Positions 22,077-33,345 of a stretch of 64,000 nt of DNA are shown piece after piece; within the stretch, counting starts at the first letter, position 1, and each line of letters starts with the position of its first letter. The notes beneath the pieces are model-generated. The model ran no database searches and was not told where the DNA came from. It saw nothing but the letters and a program-made list of their open reading frames with translations. The stretch lies in the NCBI RefSeq assembly GCF_921293095.1, contig NC_060254.1:5642001-5706000 (forward strand), given 5' to 3'. The stretch is from Ischnura elegans (Eukaryota; Arthropoda; Insecta; Odonata; Coenagrionidae). Position numbers and translations under genes: made by a program.

Positions 22077-23098
22077 ATAAAAAGTTAGTTTTGAATTTTT
22101 TTAAAGACTAAAGTAATTAAAATAAGGACTCTATCAACGTTAACACACTTATTCCTAATCGAAATGGATGACACCAATGTCATCAAACTTTTTAATCACG
22201 TCACACGTGATTTTTCTATTAAAAACTTTTTTTTTGAGAGAATGAGGGCTTCATAAGTAAAACTACACAGTTTTTTCAGTTGATTTACATTTCGATACCC
22301 CCACTGCGCAAACGATCAACATTCGCCAACCGAATCAAATCAGCTCATCTAGTGGAGGTATCGATTTAGTAGCGTCGGCGTCACTCGCTGTCCCTAAAAC
22401 TTTCTGAAGAAGTTTAGGCATTAATCCAACTAATATCTCACATAATAGAGGCCTAGAAATCGCTCGGTACGATTTTTCAAAACTTATTGAAATATTGACG
22501 AAATGTATGACATCTATTCGGTCATAAATATGTAATTATTAATAGTCGTCGCATTATTTAAGGTGAAAGAGTTCATGTACCAATTTATTTCAACCTGGCC
22601 CTTGGAGCTAATTGTGGTTCGCACACCCACTGGAAGGAAAGTGTTGGTGTTTTTAATCACGTAACTTCTCACTTTTTTTTCTTGAGCAAGAAAGTTTGAA
22701 TGCTATGATAATCGATTGAATTACAATCATTTCTCATGTTCTACGTTTTTCAAAATTATTTGAACTGCGAATTTGACAGGTTATTCGTTGATATTTTTCA
22801 ATTCTATGGGTAGGAATTTTACTCGACGGAGATTTGGCAGTATTTAGCCGCAAGAACATAAAGATACAAACACTGCCACTCCCCCTGCTTATTTCCTCTC
22901 AGTGAATGAATCTGTTGAGAAGTGAATGTGTTAACGTAGATAGAATCATTATTATTTTTTTTAATTTGCTCTGAAAAAAACTAATATTAGCTTTTTCTTG
23001 AGTTATCTTAATCTATTGTCTTGATGTTAAGAATGACTCTTTTACGAAATGGACAAAAAGGTGAGATTACATCGGATTCGAACCCCCCCCCCCCCCCC
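22077..23098. other. Spacer between two facing family-F arms
   Basis: AT-rich, with a C-homopolymer near 23,085. A short inverted match (TCGATACCCCCACT facing AGTGGAGGTATCGA) lies near 22,291-22,367. No coding feature is recognised. Confidence 0.4.
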
Positions 23099-23559
23099 CC
23101 AGAATTTCACCGCAACAACCGCGCATGGGATAACCTCACTCGGTTACGGAATTACGTCTTCGTACGACAGAAACAAAGAGTGGAAATATGAATTTCAGGC
23201 CCAGTTTCACCAATACGGATAACATTCTCTATTATCTCAGTTTTCAAAAAATCGGTTAAAATCATTATTATCTCAGAAATGTGAGGATCGTGTTTCACCA
23301 ACGATGTTTTATCTCAGTTTTCAAAAACCGAGGAAAAGAGAGGAAAAACTTTCGCCACGGAGCCCGAAACCGGTAAGTGAACGTTTCTTCATTGCATTCC
23401 ATCCCCTAGAGCTTTTTCCCCAGGAGTTAGAATCAGATATTTTGCTGGCTCGTCGGCCGACCACGTCGCGTCGGCGACTTGAGGTAAAAGGATGTAGCTT
23501 GCACTGACTGTCAACCCGCCACGTTTTCTCCGACCCGGCCCCGTCGGATAAGTAGGACT
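23099..23559 (+). mobile_element. Foldback family F arm with an insertion
   Basis: The order of landmarks matches the other family-F copies, from TTTCACCGCAACAACCG to the end block CGACCCGGCCCCGTCGGATA with GTAGGACT. About 130 bases near 23,200-23,335 are foreign to the family. They contain two diverged direct units with GTTTCACCAA and TATCTCAGTTTTCAAAAA, and probably derive from another short repeat inserted into this copy. Confidence 0.65.
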
Positions 23560-24514
23560 CATGGGCAGTGGCGCAGCGAGGGGGGGGTTTTTGCGGGATA
23601 AACCCCTCCCCCCCCCCAGAGCTCAGAGAAATTTTAAGTTAAATCTATTTTACTTAATAGGATTAATATTACTTGTGGAATATTGTTAGGATTAATAAAA
23701 TATCCCTATTAATTAAAAAAATTAATTTTAAAAAATTAATAAAACATCAGAAGGCCGTAAAAAGAGACAAAATTTCGGCAAACAGCGGAATGTGGAGTTT
23801 AACGTAAATCGGCACATTTATTGCGATTGATTGAATAATTAAGAATTTTTAGATTTTTTTATCTCCCGTCCCAATAAATTTACTTCACATTTGCCCTTTT
23901 AGGAAAACCAATAACTGTTTGAATGGTAAAACTGATTAAAATAATGCTGTGACGTTGTTATAATTTTGAGATAATGTTAGTCAGTGCAGCAAAATATTTG
24001 GCAAATACAATTAAGACTACAGGGTAAATAATGGTAACTAGAAGAATACAACTTATGAGTGCTCAAGCGTAAATCACGTGATCAGCGCAATAGCTCCAGT
24101 CAACATCCCATCGATGATGGCGGAGAAATGGCCGCTTCACGAGATCATTTTTCGCAAATGGTTTCAGGGGTGGGAAGTCCTACCCCTTTGTCCTTCGCTG
24201 AAACTATCGCTGGCACCGTCTATCAGCCAATAAGAACGCACGACCGCTATCGGCGATTTAAACGTCACGTTAGGGTTTCAATTGGATGACAGTTGTACCC
24301 TCGTAAAGCTAAGGAAAACAGAACGGCAGAATGACCGTTTCTGTCGCTGATGCTCTATCATTCAGAGGGACAATTGACCGTGTGGTTCAGGCTTTACGCA
24401 TTATTCGAAAAGAATAGGACGAATAAGTCTGAAATAAATTCGTTAGTTCAGAGGAGAAAATCGCCAAAGCTCACGAAAACACCGAAGAATTAAAAAATTG
24501 TGCACAGAAAATTC
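23560..24514. other. Repeat end and spacer
   Basis: CAGTGGCGCAGCGAGG at 23,575 followed by G- and C-runs is the typical left end of a hAT-type MITE, but no matching right end was found. The rest, to 24,514, shows only short frames. Confidence 0.35.
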
Positions 24515-24945
24515 TTAGTCGATCTGGACACGAACCTGAATCGTACCACTCCTCTTCCCACCACCGTTGACTTCCGCCCTGCCCGCTGCGAAAGTCACCT
24601 CGTCCGCAGCCTCAACACGCACTAAACGCATCCTTCTTTCAACCGGACTGTGGAGAGAGGGAGCCTTCGTCGGAACTGTGAGCGTGGATTTTCCTGACTT
24701 TCTGCCACTTTGACTGCTGCTGTTTGACTCCACGTATTCCAGCCCAGTCACGCACTGTCCTCGTCGGCGATATACAGCTCTTCCAGCGACGAGGGGCACA
24801 GCTCCTGTGAATTGTCTCGAGAACTTTTATTCCAGAATTTCGGCCCATTCGTTCAACCGATGCAGAGGGCACAGGTACAGGTGGAGAGACAGGCAAGGGA
24901 AACGACGGCAGGGCCAAGGAAGGGACCACGCCCCCTCCACTGCGG
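24515..24945 (-). pseudogene. GC-rich coding-like island, possible gene fragment
   Basis: On the minus strand this GC-rich patch in AT-rich DNA gives protein-like stretches in different frames. One contains SLEELYIADEDSA before a stop, another RRMRLVRVEAADEVTFAAGR ending in RVQID. The shift between frames and the absence of a clear start, splice site or poly(A) signal suggest a decayed exon or retrocopy, or chance coding in GC-rich DNA. I do not recognise a family. Confidence 0.25.
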
Positions 24946-25744
24946 CACCCGAACTGGATGGATGCATTCGAGCTCATTGACGGTGAAGGACGAATTTCAT
25001 AGCATCGAAAATCGTAAACATTAAAATTAAAAAAGAAACCCAATAAACGGAAACTCTACGATGAAGCCTAAGCAAAAGATTCTAAGCTCATAATAACATC
25101 GATCGATCTTATAAATGAAGGAATGCTGAGAAAAATAAAGATGAGCAAAGCGTGATGCGGTGAAATTTGGGTCAATTTGTGCAGCAGGCAGGAGATAAAA
25201 ATTTGAGGACATTTTTTCGCATTTATAAACTTTTCTTGGGCTCGTAACCGGGTAGTAAAATTGTCGGCGGTTGACGTTTCGGCCTCCGGCTCGCAGCGCA
25301 GTCTCAGGGGCGGATTAAGTATGGGGGTGCCATTCATTACTTACCTACCTTGTCAATGTACAATACCTCTCAGCAGTATCGTGCCTGAGGTCTGATATAC
25401 AAGTTGATATAAGCAATTCATCAAATATTTTTAAACTTTGTTTGTTAAGTTAGTGAAATAAAAACTTTCATCGAAGAGCCATCTTAAAAATTACCGTGTT
25501 TTCAATTTTTCCAGAAGTGACGGGGGTAAATCGGCCGCCCGCCACCTTATTTTTCGGTAAAATTTCCGCGACTACAACCTCAGGCTTCTGACGCCAGTTT
25601 GAAGTGAGCGCCAAATTTCACATATTTTTGTACACTTTGCACGATTTCCCCCACCTTTCCCTTCGCTCTTGGTGCGCCATTACTGCAGACTGTAGCATTA
25701 AAACAAGAGTGAAATCCCATTCGAAAAATAATTCGTAAGAGAAA
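24946..25744. other. Spacer with hAT-like end sequence
   Basis: CAGGGGCGGATTAAG near 25,306 looks like one end of a hAT-type MITE, and GTTGACGTTTCGGCCTCCGG just before it looks like a hairpin-repeat remnant. Neither has a visible partner end. No gene is supported. Confidence 0.35.
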
Positions 25745-26210
25745 AATAATAAAATGTTCAATTGGATAGAGATGGTAAAGCACTTGAAGTATTTAGGGAT
25801 AATGGTCACAAATGATGCAGAGGAGACTGAAGCATGGAGAGCATCAGAAAATCGAGAGTACAGTTAATTGCAAAAGAATTCATCGGAAATACCGTTCGTC
25901 GGAACAAAAAGAAAAGAAACTATAAAATTGTCATCACATAATTAGTCACCTAGGGCTCGCAGTCATTGACGTTAAGAGAATGAGAGAGAACTTTTCACAC
26001 AGGTAGAAAAGATGAACTCTTCGTAAGATTAATGGACCAGACAATAAGGAGGACAAATCTGACTAGAAGAAAAATGGGGGATTGGGAGGAACTGCAGCAG
26101 TTGCACGGAAATAGATACGATTTAAGTGTGTCAATAAATCGAAAATTAGATGGGCAGGACATGGACGAAGGGTGTGTGGGTAGAGCAGAGCATTTGAAGG
26201 AAGGCGAATT
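25745..26210 (+). pseudogene. Degraded LINE RT 3' end
   Basis: With several stops and shifts, the plus strand reads as the C-terminal part of a non-LTR reverse transcriptase: VKHLKYLGIMVTND fits the KHFKYLG motif after the palm, and RKLDGQDMDEG fits the LRWAGH-type motif near the end of such proteins. It is short, decayed and has no intact frame. The clade is not assignable. Confidence 0.45.
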
Positions 26211-26439
26211 AAGAGGGGGGAGCCCTCCCCCCGTAATTTTTGGCAAAATTGAAAAGATAGTAATCTTCAAGGCGGCTCTCCAAAGAAAGTTTTGACTCGT
26301 CTGCTTAAAAAACATTATCTAAAAATTATTTATCTAAAAGCCATTTGTCTACGCATATATTGTATATAGGTATTGCGTACCACCAAGGCGTCGCGGAAAA
26401 CAATTCACACCCCCCCCCAAAATAACAACCTTAATCAGC

Positions 26440-26605
26440 CAATGACTGACCAGAGGGAAGAAGAATTGGAGGAATACACGGAAAAAATATGTGTGGAGGT
26501 AGTGGAAGAAGGTTTGAGGAAGCTGGGAGGTGGTAGAGTAGAATGGAAGAAAATTGAGATGACCAGGGTCCTGCAGAGCAGAAGATGATGATGATGAAGG
26601 TATAC
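26440..26605 (+). pseudogene. LINE 3' end with GAT-repeat tail
   Basis: A frame ending VVEEGLRKLGGGRVEWKKIE resembles the last residues of a non-LTR RT polyprotein. It is followed after the stop by a GATGATGATGA tail, the type of short tandem 3' end seen in this LINE group (compare 32,395-32,410). It may be the continuation of the fragment at 25,745. Confidence 0.45.
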
Positions 26606-26884
26606 GATTCACGATATACGATACGGATTCACGGTCATGGAAGAGGCATTTCAATTCTCGAGTATTTCCGTGCGTCCCATCATTGTGCCATTGCGAGGTC
26701 CTGCATGACAACAATTGAACTGCTCCGCTGTTGACTGGTTGCGAAGATATTTTGTTTAAGTTTATCACCGTTTCGCGATGGGCGACGCTCGACGCAAAAA
26801 ATATTAATATTTCAGGCTACCATGATATCCAATCCAAAATCGTAAGCAGGCTCTAATAACACTCAGCAATAGCGAGACAGCATC

Positions 26885-27427
26885 ATGCAACGAAAACAAA
26901 CCAGCCGAGTGGCTAGCGCGATTAGCATGTTGGGAGAGAGTGGGGGCAACTTGGTCAAATCCATCGTGTGTCAACTTCAGAGATTTTCCGGCAGCGGTCC
27001 ATCGATGACGACCGAAGACATTCGCTCCGCCCTCAAGAAAGCCATCACGTCCGGATCGATCGTGCCCGTGTCCAGGGGCGTGTACAGAATCGCGAGCAAA
27101 GGCGAGAAGCAGCAGAGAGACGCGTGGAGAGCGGCCGGGATGACGGCCACGGACGGCGGCCGCAGCAGCATGCAGCGGCGGGGACGCGGCGGCAGGCGGC
27201 GCGGCGGCAGGCGGCACAGCCGATCGAGGCGGAGCGGGTCGCGGAGCAGATCGCGGAGCAGATCGCAGAGCAGGATGGCGAGCAGACGGCGCCGTAGGTC
27301 GCGGAGCAGATCGCAGGAGAGGAGGCATCGGGGGGCGGCGGTGGACGGCGTGGAGGAGTGGAGGCGGCGCAAGGCAGGCGAGAGGCGGCGGACGAAATCC
27401 CGGAAAACGATGCCACGAAAACCATAA
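26885..27427 (+). CDS. Linker-histone-like Arg/Ser-rich protein (protamine-like)
   Basis: A 180-residue intronless protein. Residues about 7-75 fit a linker-histone H15 winged helix: VASAISMLGESGG for helix 1 and the turn, MTTEDIRSALKKAITSG for the recognition helix, and IVPVSRGVYRIAS for the C-terminal wing. Residues about 93-180 are dominated by Arg with Ser, Gly and RS dipeptides (SGSRSRSRSRSQSR, then RRRRRSRSRSQERR). A globular H15 domain plus an Arg-rich tail is the layout of sperm H1-like and protamine-like proteins, which compact DNA in spermatid nuclei; that role is inferred. AATAAA lies 37 bases after the stop, supporting a real transcript. The region is far more GC-rich than its surroundings. 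The Met at 26,885 is the first in frame and starts just before the domain. The alternative is an SR-type protein or a retrocopy of one. Confidence 0.75.
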   Translation: MQRKQTSRVASAISMLGESGGNLVKSIVCQLQRFSGSGPSMTTEDIRSALKKAITSGSIVPVSRGVYRIASKGEKQQRDAWRAAGMTATDGGRSSMQRRGRGGRRRGGRRHSRSRRSGSRSRSRSRSQSRMASRRRRRSRSRSQERRHRGAAVDGVEEWRRRKAGERRRTKSRKTMPRKP

Positions 27428-27463
27428 ACATCAAAAGTGTTTGCATCACATGCACCTACTTGA

Positions 27464-27469
27464 AATAAA
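27464..27469 (+). terminator. Poly(A) signal of the H1-like gene
   Basis: AATAAA, 37 bases after the TAA stop, in the context TTGAAATAAAAGCC. Confidence 0.7.
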
Positions 27470-28085
27470 AGCCTAATTGGAACCGTAAGCAAGAGTAAGT
27501 TTGTTTATCAACCATTGATAAAGTAGCGTACATAGAACATAATTTCGCAGAGCCCAAGATCAATGTAAGGCTAGATTAATAAATTTTAAATAAACTCGCT
27601 CCATGATTTTTACGTCGAAAATAAATTAGGATTACAAAAATTACGACAGTGCCACTCCATGGTTAGGAAGTACTAATTCAGCTCTGAGCTTCGAGTGAAT
27701 CACAGCATCACCACTACTTTTTTTTTTAAATCTTGGGGGGGAAATGGACCCCTGGGCCCTCCCTTTCATGCACCCCTGCAGTAGAACTCTGGACCACAAC
27801 ATAGTCAATAAGTCGCAGCGCTGTGTCATTCATGTTATTTTCAAAAAACAGATATTTATCGACTACTAGTTTTCACTAGGCTAAGGTAGAGAGATTTCAT
27901 AGTTCCAAAATGTAAGAAAATGAATGAAATCTAATTTTACCAAGGCCACGGCCAACACGAAAATGTTCTGTTGTCATGCAAAAATGGTCGCCACATCGCC
28001 AAAAATTAACAAATACTTCTGAAAGTAATGTTGTTGCAATGTTCACGTGTTGTCACTTACTAATGTAATGTTAAATTCAGTGGTA
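27470..28085. other. Spacer with a hAT-like end
   Basis: TCATGCACCCCTGCAG near 27,766-27,781, preceded by GGGGGGAAATGGACCCC, resembles the right end of a hAT-type MITE; no left end was found. No gene is supported. Confidence 0.35.
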
Positions 28086-28385
28086 AGGGGATCGGGGGTC
28101 GGTGTGGTCTCTAGAGTGTTGGCTTCCCATCCAGTTGGTCCGTGCTCAAATCCCGGCAGTGGCAGAGATATATTTCAGAGGCTGCATGAAATCAGCTAGA
28201 GAGCCTTGTGGAGGGCACTTATGGTGAAGCACTCCGTCCGTTGGATGGGACATTAATCCGAGGTCTCCTTCTTGCTTTTCGCTAAAAGCAGACTATTGCC
28301 AACACTGGGCTTCTCTCCACCCTTCCCTCCTCTCTTGGTGCAAATGAACTTAGCTGTTGGTTACCTCCTTCAAATGCTATGCCAT
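28086..28385 (+). mobile_element. tRNA-derived SINE, second copy
   Basis: Same family as 5,009-5,310, in the opposite orientation. GGTCGGTGTGG, CTAGAGTGTTGGCTTCCCA and CTCAAATCCCGGCAGTGGCAG form the tRNA-like head. CACTCCGTCCGTTGGATGGG and GGCTTCTCTCCACCCTTCCC lie in the body, and CTCCTTCAAATGCTATG is the end. It is more diverged than the other copy (box B reads GCTCAAATCC) and no target duplication is obvious, so it is an older insertion. Confidence 0.8.
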
Positions 28386-29289
28386 ACCAGCGGTATGTAA
28401 ACAAGAATCTGGGGATTAATGTATTTTTTAAATACAATGTGGTATGGTGTTTACTTGCAGGAGAGGGAAAGTCAGCACAATGTTTAAAATGTACAATGTG
28501 AATCGACCACAATAGGTACCTATATTTATTTCATAATTACAGGATTTGCGTTAGGAATTTGATGAATGAGGAGAGTGTGAGGATATTTGAACACTGCCTT
28601 GCGATTCTAAACAAGAGATGCGGCCCCAATTGAGAATCAGGTGAAATAAAAATAATTTATCCAACATAACAAAATAATTGAAATATGTTTACAGGAACTC
28701 ATTTACAGCCTCACTGAAAAAATGCTAAAGTTAAAAGTTCCATAAATCATTACCCAGGAACAGACATGTCCGACTAAAATAGAATGCATGTGTGGCTTTG
28801 CAGGGTGGAACAAAAGCACTCAAAAAGATAAGCTGCCCTCTGTAAATGTTGAATGGAAGGAACACATAAGTGCGTGCTAAAGCGCTGGTAAAATTATTTT
28901 TCATGAGACTGGGGACATCTCTGTAATAAACATATTTCAAAGTATGGAGTAATTCGAGGCAATCTCACTCCAACAGCTAACTTACGACACAATAATTGCA
29001 CCTAAATTGATTTCTGTCGTTACGAGTGATTCACCTTATGCGTTAATGTTCGAATTAGATTAATTCATCTCACAAATAAAAGTAAGCATGAAGTAATTAG
29101 TTTCAAAACCATATAATAATGTAAATTACACTGCCAAGTACTGTGTTTAAAAAATTGCTTCATTGCAAGTCTATTTCAGAGATTTCAAAAAAATAAAGAA
29201 AATATAAAAATAATAATGATTTATTGCTGTAGCAAGAAACATAGATATCATCAAAAGAAAAAATAAATGATGCATATAGATAGCAAACA
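28386..29289. other. Intergenic, nothing recognised
   Basis: AT-rich spacer with no supported feature. Confidence 0.4.
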
Positions 29290-29930
29290 GCATTGGCTAG
29301 GAACCAAAAAATATAAAACACAACAGGACTCAGCAAAAAAATAGATAAGTTCAAGTATGACAGCAGTTACACTTTGATGCCATGACTTCAGAAATGCAAT
29401 GACATGCTTTTTCAAGAAGTAAATTCTTTAGATGGATTTTGAACACTGGCAGAGAAGAAAGTGATTTAATATCCGGTGGTAATTTGTTATAGATTATTGA
29501 GGCTGCATGATGAGGACTATGTAGAGAAAGGGAGGTGGATGGGTGGATGTTAGTACTATTTGGTGCGTGGCAAGGGTGCATTTGACGGTGAGATGAGAAT
29601 ATTTGGGGGTTCTGTTTGACAAATGAGGCATAGTTAAGTTAGTATATATGTATATAAAGAGATGGAAGAGTGAGGATGGAATGGTTCTTGAATAAAGGTC
29701 GGCTAGGGGTACGAAGGGGCGTGGCGAAGCCTTGCCTTAATGGCCTGCTTGACTTTGGGGGAAAAAAATCTTGTAGGAAAGATTGTCATTTCCCCAACAA
29801 AAGATGCAGTACAAAATGTGGGATTAGGTTTTTGAGTGAAATAAAGAGTTCCAGAGTATTAATGGACATATACAAACATAAAATTATATACTGCCAACTG
29901 GTCTGAAGTCGGACACTATTATTAATAATT
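29290..29930 (-). pseudogene. LINE RT C-terminal end, minus strand
   Basis: The minus strand reads as the end of a non-LTR reverse transcriptase: PSLFHLFIYTYL, then YASFVKQNPQIF, then SPHHAASIIYNKLPPDIKSL and PVFKIHLKNLLLEKA. The pattern, a Tyr/Asn-Lys-Leu-Pro motif followed by Phe-Lys-x-x-Leu-Lys-x-x-Leu-Leu, is typical of the last 100 residues of many arthropod LINEs. Stops and at least one shift are present. Nothing upstream of the RT end is recognised, so the copy is 5'-truncated. Confidence 0.6.
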
Positions 29931-29969
29931 TACACCTAATGAACAGTGTGTTGGCAACTAACACATTAG

Positions 29970-32410
29970 GGCTATCACATGCAAAGAAGATATGCATGGA
30001 AAATGCTAGGGGGAAAAAGAAAATTTCAATTGGACTATACCTTAGTGAAGGAGAAGTTTAGGAACCAGATCAAGGACTGCAAAAGCTACATACGGTCAGA
30101 CATCTGGACAGTGACCATGATCTAGTTATGATGAATGAAATGCTATCTGAAATTTAAAAAAATTAAAGAAATCAGTAAGGAACTCACAGCAATTAGAGGA
30201 AACAAAGGAGCCAAAAAATCAACATGCCTTTACGGAAGTAGTAGCTAGAGTGAGATAGGATTAGATCAGACTGAGAAATCAGAGGAGAATAGGTGGAAAA
30301 GAATCAAATTGGGCTTTGGGAGGCCACTTGAGAAGTTCTAGGGAGAAGTAAAGGTGTTAAGAAAAAAAACACGGATAACGGATGAAATTCAAGACCTCAC
30401 TGAAGAATGAATGACCATTGAAGCAAACTCAGCTCAAAAATTATGGAGGAGGAAAGTGAAGCAGAAAAGTATGACATGGGAGCCATCATCTCAAGATTGC
30501 AATTTGATGATGCAATAAGAGACTGGCAAAAGAAAAGATGATATTCCAGCAGAGCTTATCAAAAAAGCAGGAGAGAAGGCTTTAACTCAACTGTACAAAA
30601 CCACCTGCAATACGTACTCAATAGGAGATATAACGGGTTACTTCAAAAAGGTCTTCATTATTCCTACTCCCTTGAAGAAGAGAGCAGAGAAGTGTGAAGC
30701 TTTTCTGATTATCAGCCTGACAACACATACATTGAAAATACTGACGACAATCATCAATAGGAGAACAGAATGAAGAGCAGAGGAATTCCTGAATAAAGAT
30801 CAATTCGTATTAAGGAAAAGCAAGGGCAAGAGACAGGTAATTATGGCTCTAAGGCTTCTCATAAAGAAGAGAATGGAGAAGAACAAACCAACTTTCAAAC
30901 CATTTGCCAACTTGATGAGGGCCTTTGATAGCATGGAATTGAATTCAATGCTTAGAATTCTGAAAGAAATTGGGGTGCTCTGACATGATCTTAGAATTGT
31001 TAATATTTTGTATAAAAACCAAGTAGCTGCGATAAAATGTGGACACTAGTGTGCAGAAGCAAGAATAGGAAAAATGGGTGTGCACTGTCTCCCATAATTT
31101 TTAATGTTTACATCGAGAAATCCATCAATGAAATTTAGGAGAAGGCTTTAGGTGTCAATATCCATGCAAAAAGAATTAGTATGTTGCGATTGGCTGATGA
31201 CATAGCAGTCATAGCTGAGACAGAAAGATTTGAAGAAGACGTTGATCAATACCTAACGGGCAATGACCAGATATCAGCAGAAAATCTACAAAAAGAAGAT
31301 GAAGTTATTAGTACACATCAAAAGAGAGGAGGCTAGGACAAAAATTAAACTAGGGAAACAAAATCTTGTAGAAGCACAAGAGATTTATCACTTCAGAAGC
31401 CGAATGACCAATGATGGACGAAGCAAGAAAGAAATAGCAGAATAGGCAGAGAGGGCTTTCCACAAAAAGAGGAATCTTCTTGAGGCCGTTTTACACAGTA
31501 CACGGAATTGCACAGTCTGACGTACGTGAGAAGGCGCAATCAAAATTGTGTCGTGTAAAGCGGTGAATTGCAAGAACACATGCGAGAATGCGTGGATGCG
31601 AGATGGCAAAATAGCTCGTTCTAATTTCATTCATGCATTCGCGCAATTCCATGCCATTTTAGAAATTAATGCAGCTCTAACCTGCGCAATTCCATGCCCC
31701 GTGTAAAACGACCTTTACAGACAAGAATACAGGCATAGAGGAAAGGAAACAATTCATCAGATGCTACATAAGGAGCATGTTCAGCAGCAAAGATGTCAAG
31801 AGTAGAAACATTCGAAATGTGGTGCTACCGAAGAAAGATGAAGGTTAAGTGGAATAGAATAGAATACTTTATTTGCCAAAGGATCAGAAAACGATGAGTA
31901 GGTACATCGATTCAGACATATGGCACGTCAGTATAAAATGGCTGAACCATCACCAGTAATATGGTAATGTCTGCAATGGGTTAGATGTATCAAAAATTTA
32001 AAATATACATGAAATAATAGAAAAATCAAATACAATGGGAATGATCGTTAATACAAAAGACTTAAACATTTACAAGTTCTCATCACATAGAAATTCTTTA
32101 AATGAGTAGATCAACCGTGTGAGTAACAAGGAAGACAAAGAAGAGGTGGGAGGAAAGAGAAATTTCCTAAAAACCTTAAACAGAAGATGGGACAACGTTA
32201 CGAGGCATAATGGCCCACTGAAACAATTGTAGAAAGGTGGAAGGGAAGGAAAGGTGGAGGGGAAGAAGGGCCCCAAATGAGTTACAAAGGGCAGGTTATG
32301 AAGGATGTAAAAGAGAGAAAATAGATCGCTATGAGAAGGCTAGCGGATGGGAGAGAGGAATATAGAGCTGCGTCAAACCAATCCTAGAATTGTTGACTTA
32401 TGATGATGAT
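29970..32410 (+). pseudogene. Degraded LINE (CFDP2-type endonuclease / RT)
   Basis: A 5'-truncated, stop-ridden LINE. It starts within the endonuclease end (KEKFRNQIKDCKSY, then a decayed SDHNLV-like block). The RT follows: IPAELIKKAGEKALTQLYKT, KKVFIIPTPLKKRA, NKDQFVLRKSKGKRQ, ALRLLIKKRMEKNKPTF, FANLMRAFDSM, IFNVYIEKSINE and RLADDIAVIAE, where ADD is the catalytic pair. The end reads GQVMKDVKERK with RLADGREEYRAASNQS, then a GATGATGAT tail. It is interrupted by a MITE (31,483-31,714) and by about 240 bases of unknown AT-rich DNA near 31,855-32,097. The same family's 5' half is at 38,337-39,820. Many in-frame stops show that it is dead. Confidence 0.75.
31483..31714. mobile_element. PIF/Harbinger-like MITE inside the LINE
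   Basis: The left end AGGCCGTTTTACAC and the right end, read in reverse as AGGTCGTTTTACAC, are inverted repeats, with GGAATTGC facing further inside. The flanks are TTG on the left and TTA on the right. Removing the element with one copy of TTA restores the LINE reading (leucine-leucine-threonine-aspartate), so the duplication is TTA with one later change. A 3-bp TTA duplication is typical of PIF/Harbinger. Length 232 bp, no coding. Confidence 0.75.
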
Positions 32411-32540
32411 ATCAAATGAGTTTGGTTTTTAAATTTCCCTATTACTTTGTTTACTTCAGCACTAAAAAAATTAATATAACTGATAATTTCATGCTTAACT
32501 CCGAGGGCTGGTTATGGGATTATGGAAATTGAAAGAACAA

Positions 32541-32668
32541 ACTTGGTTAGGTTCACTGATGTATTTGAAAAAGCATGACCCAGGATTTATAACATGATTA
32601 CCGGATGATGTAACCACATCATGTAACCCAGGTCATGCTTTTTCAAATATATTAGTGAACCTAACAAA
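32541..32668. mobile_element. Short foldback MITE
   Basis: The left arm ACTTGGTTAGGTTCACTGAT and TTTGAAAAAGCATGACC are mirrored on the right by GGTCATGCTTTTTCAAA and TTAGTGAACCTAACAAAGT. The arms are about 45 bases and the centre about 40. No coding and no clear target duplication. Confidence 0.7.
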
Positions 32669-33230
32669 GTTTATTCCTTAATTTTCCTTAAAAGTTCAGT
32701 CAAATTATGCTGTTATATAGTTTAAATTAACCCATTCATGGTTTTCAGATTAAAAAAAAGAATAACAAGTGTCTGACTCCAATTGCCAATCTGGATATGA
32801 GTCAGACAGTCCAATGATTTTCACAGAAAAATGTCTCTGCATAAACTGCTGTCCGGATTCAGATGCACAACTGATGAGAAAATGTTATTTAATCAATGAA
32901 AGGCTTGGAGGGCAGGTTATGGGATTATTTTTTGTTCTTTTTGGGGTTAAGGAGCAGCATCAAGATAAAAAAATGCAGAATAAAGAATTGAAAAAACTAA
33001 ATATAGCTAATCCAAACTAAATAAATATTGTAATCATCAAAGTCTTCATGAAAATGAAATAAGCTCTTATAAAAAAATTTTTTTTTTAAACCAGCCTTTA
33101 TATTTAGATTACAGGGGATGAGCAACGTTTATATATGACACAAAGCAAAAAAACTCAGTGACCCCGAAAAACCAAAAGTGACGTATTAAAAAAGTCACTA
33201 TATTTATTAAATTTTCAGTGAATGGTAAGC

Positions 33231-33345
33231 CCCCTATGTTTCAAAATGCCACCCCTATGCTTTTAAATGCCTACCCCTATGTTAAAAATGCCACCCCCCT
33301 ATGTTAAAAATGCCACCCCCCTATGTTAAAAATGCCACCCCGTAC
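33231..33345 (+). repeat. Minisatellite, about five 22-25-bp units
   Basis: The unit CCCCCTATGTTAAAAATGCC repeats about five times, the last three almost identical and the first two diverged. No known function. Confidence 0.85.

Noticed and set aside
26977-27492. Long minus-strand frames opposite the H1-like gene
   Set aside because: They are Arg/Leu/Pro-rich mirrors of the Arg/Ser tail and have no poly(A) signal or domain; the plus-strand frame has both.
32769-33020. An 83-residue Cys-containing plus-strand frame
   Set aside because: No family is recognised, there is no upstream splice site or promoter and no poly(A) signal. A chance frame is as likely.
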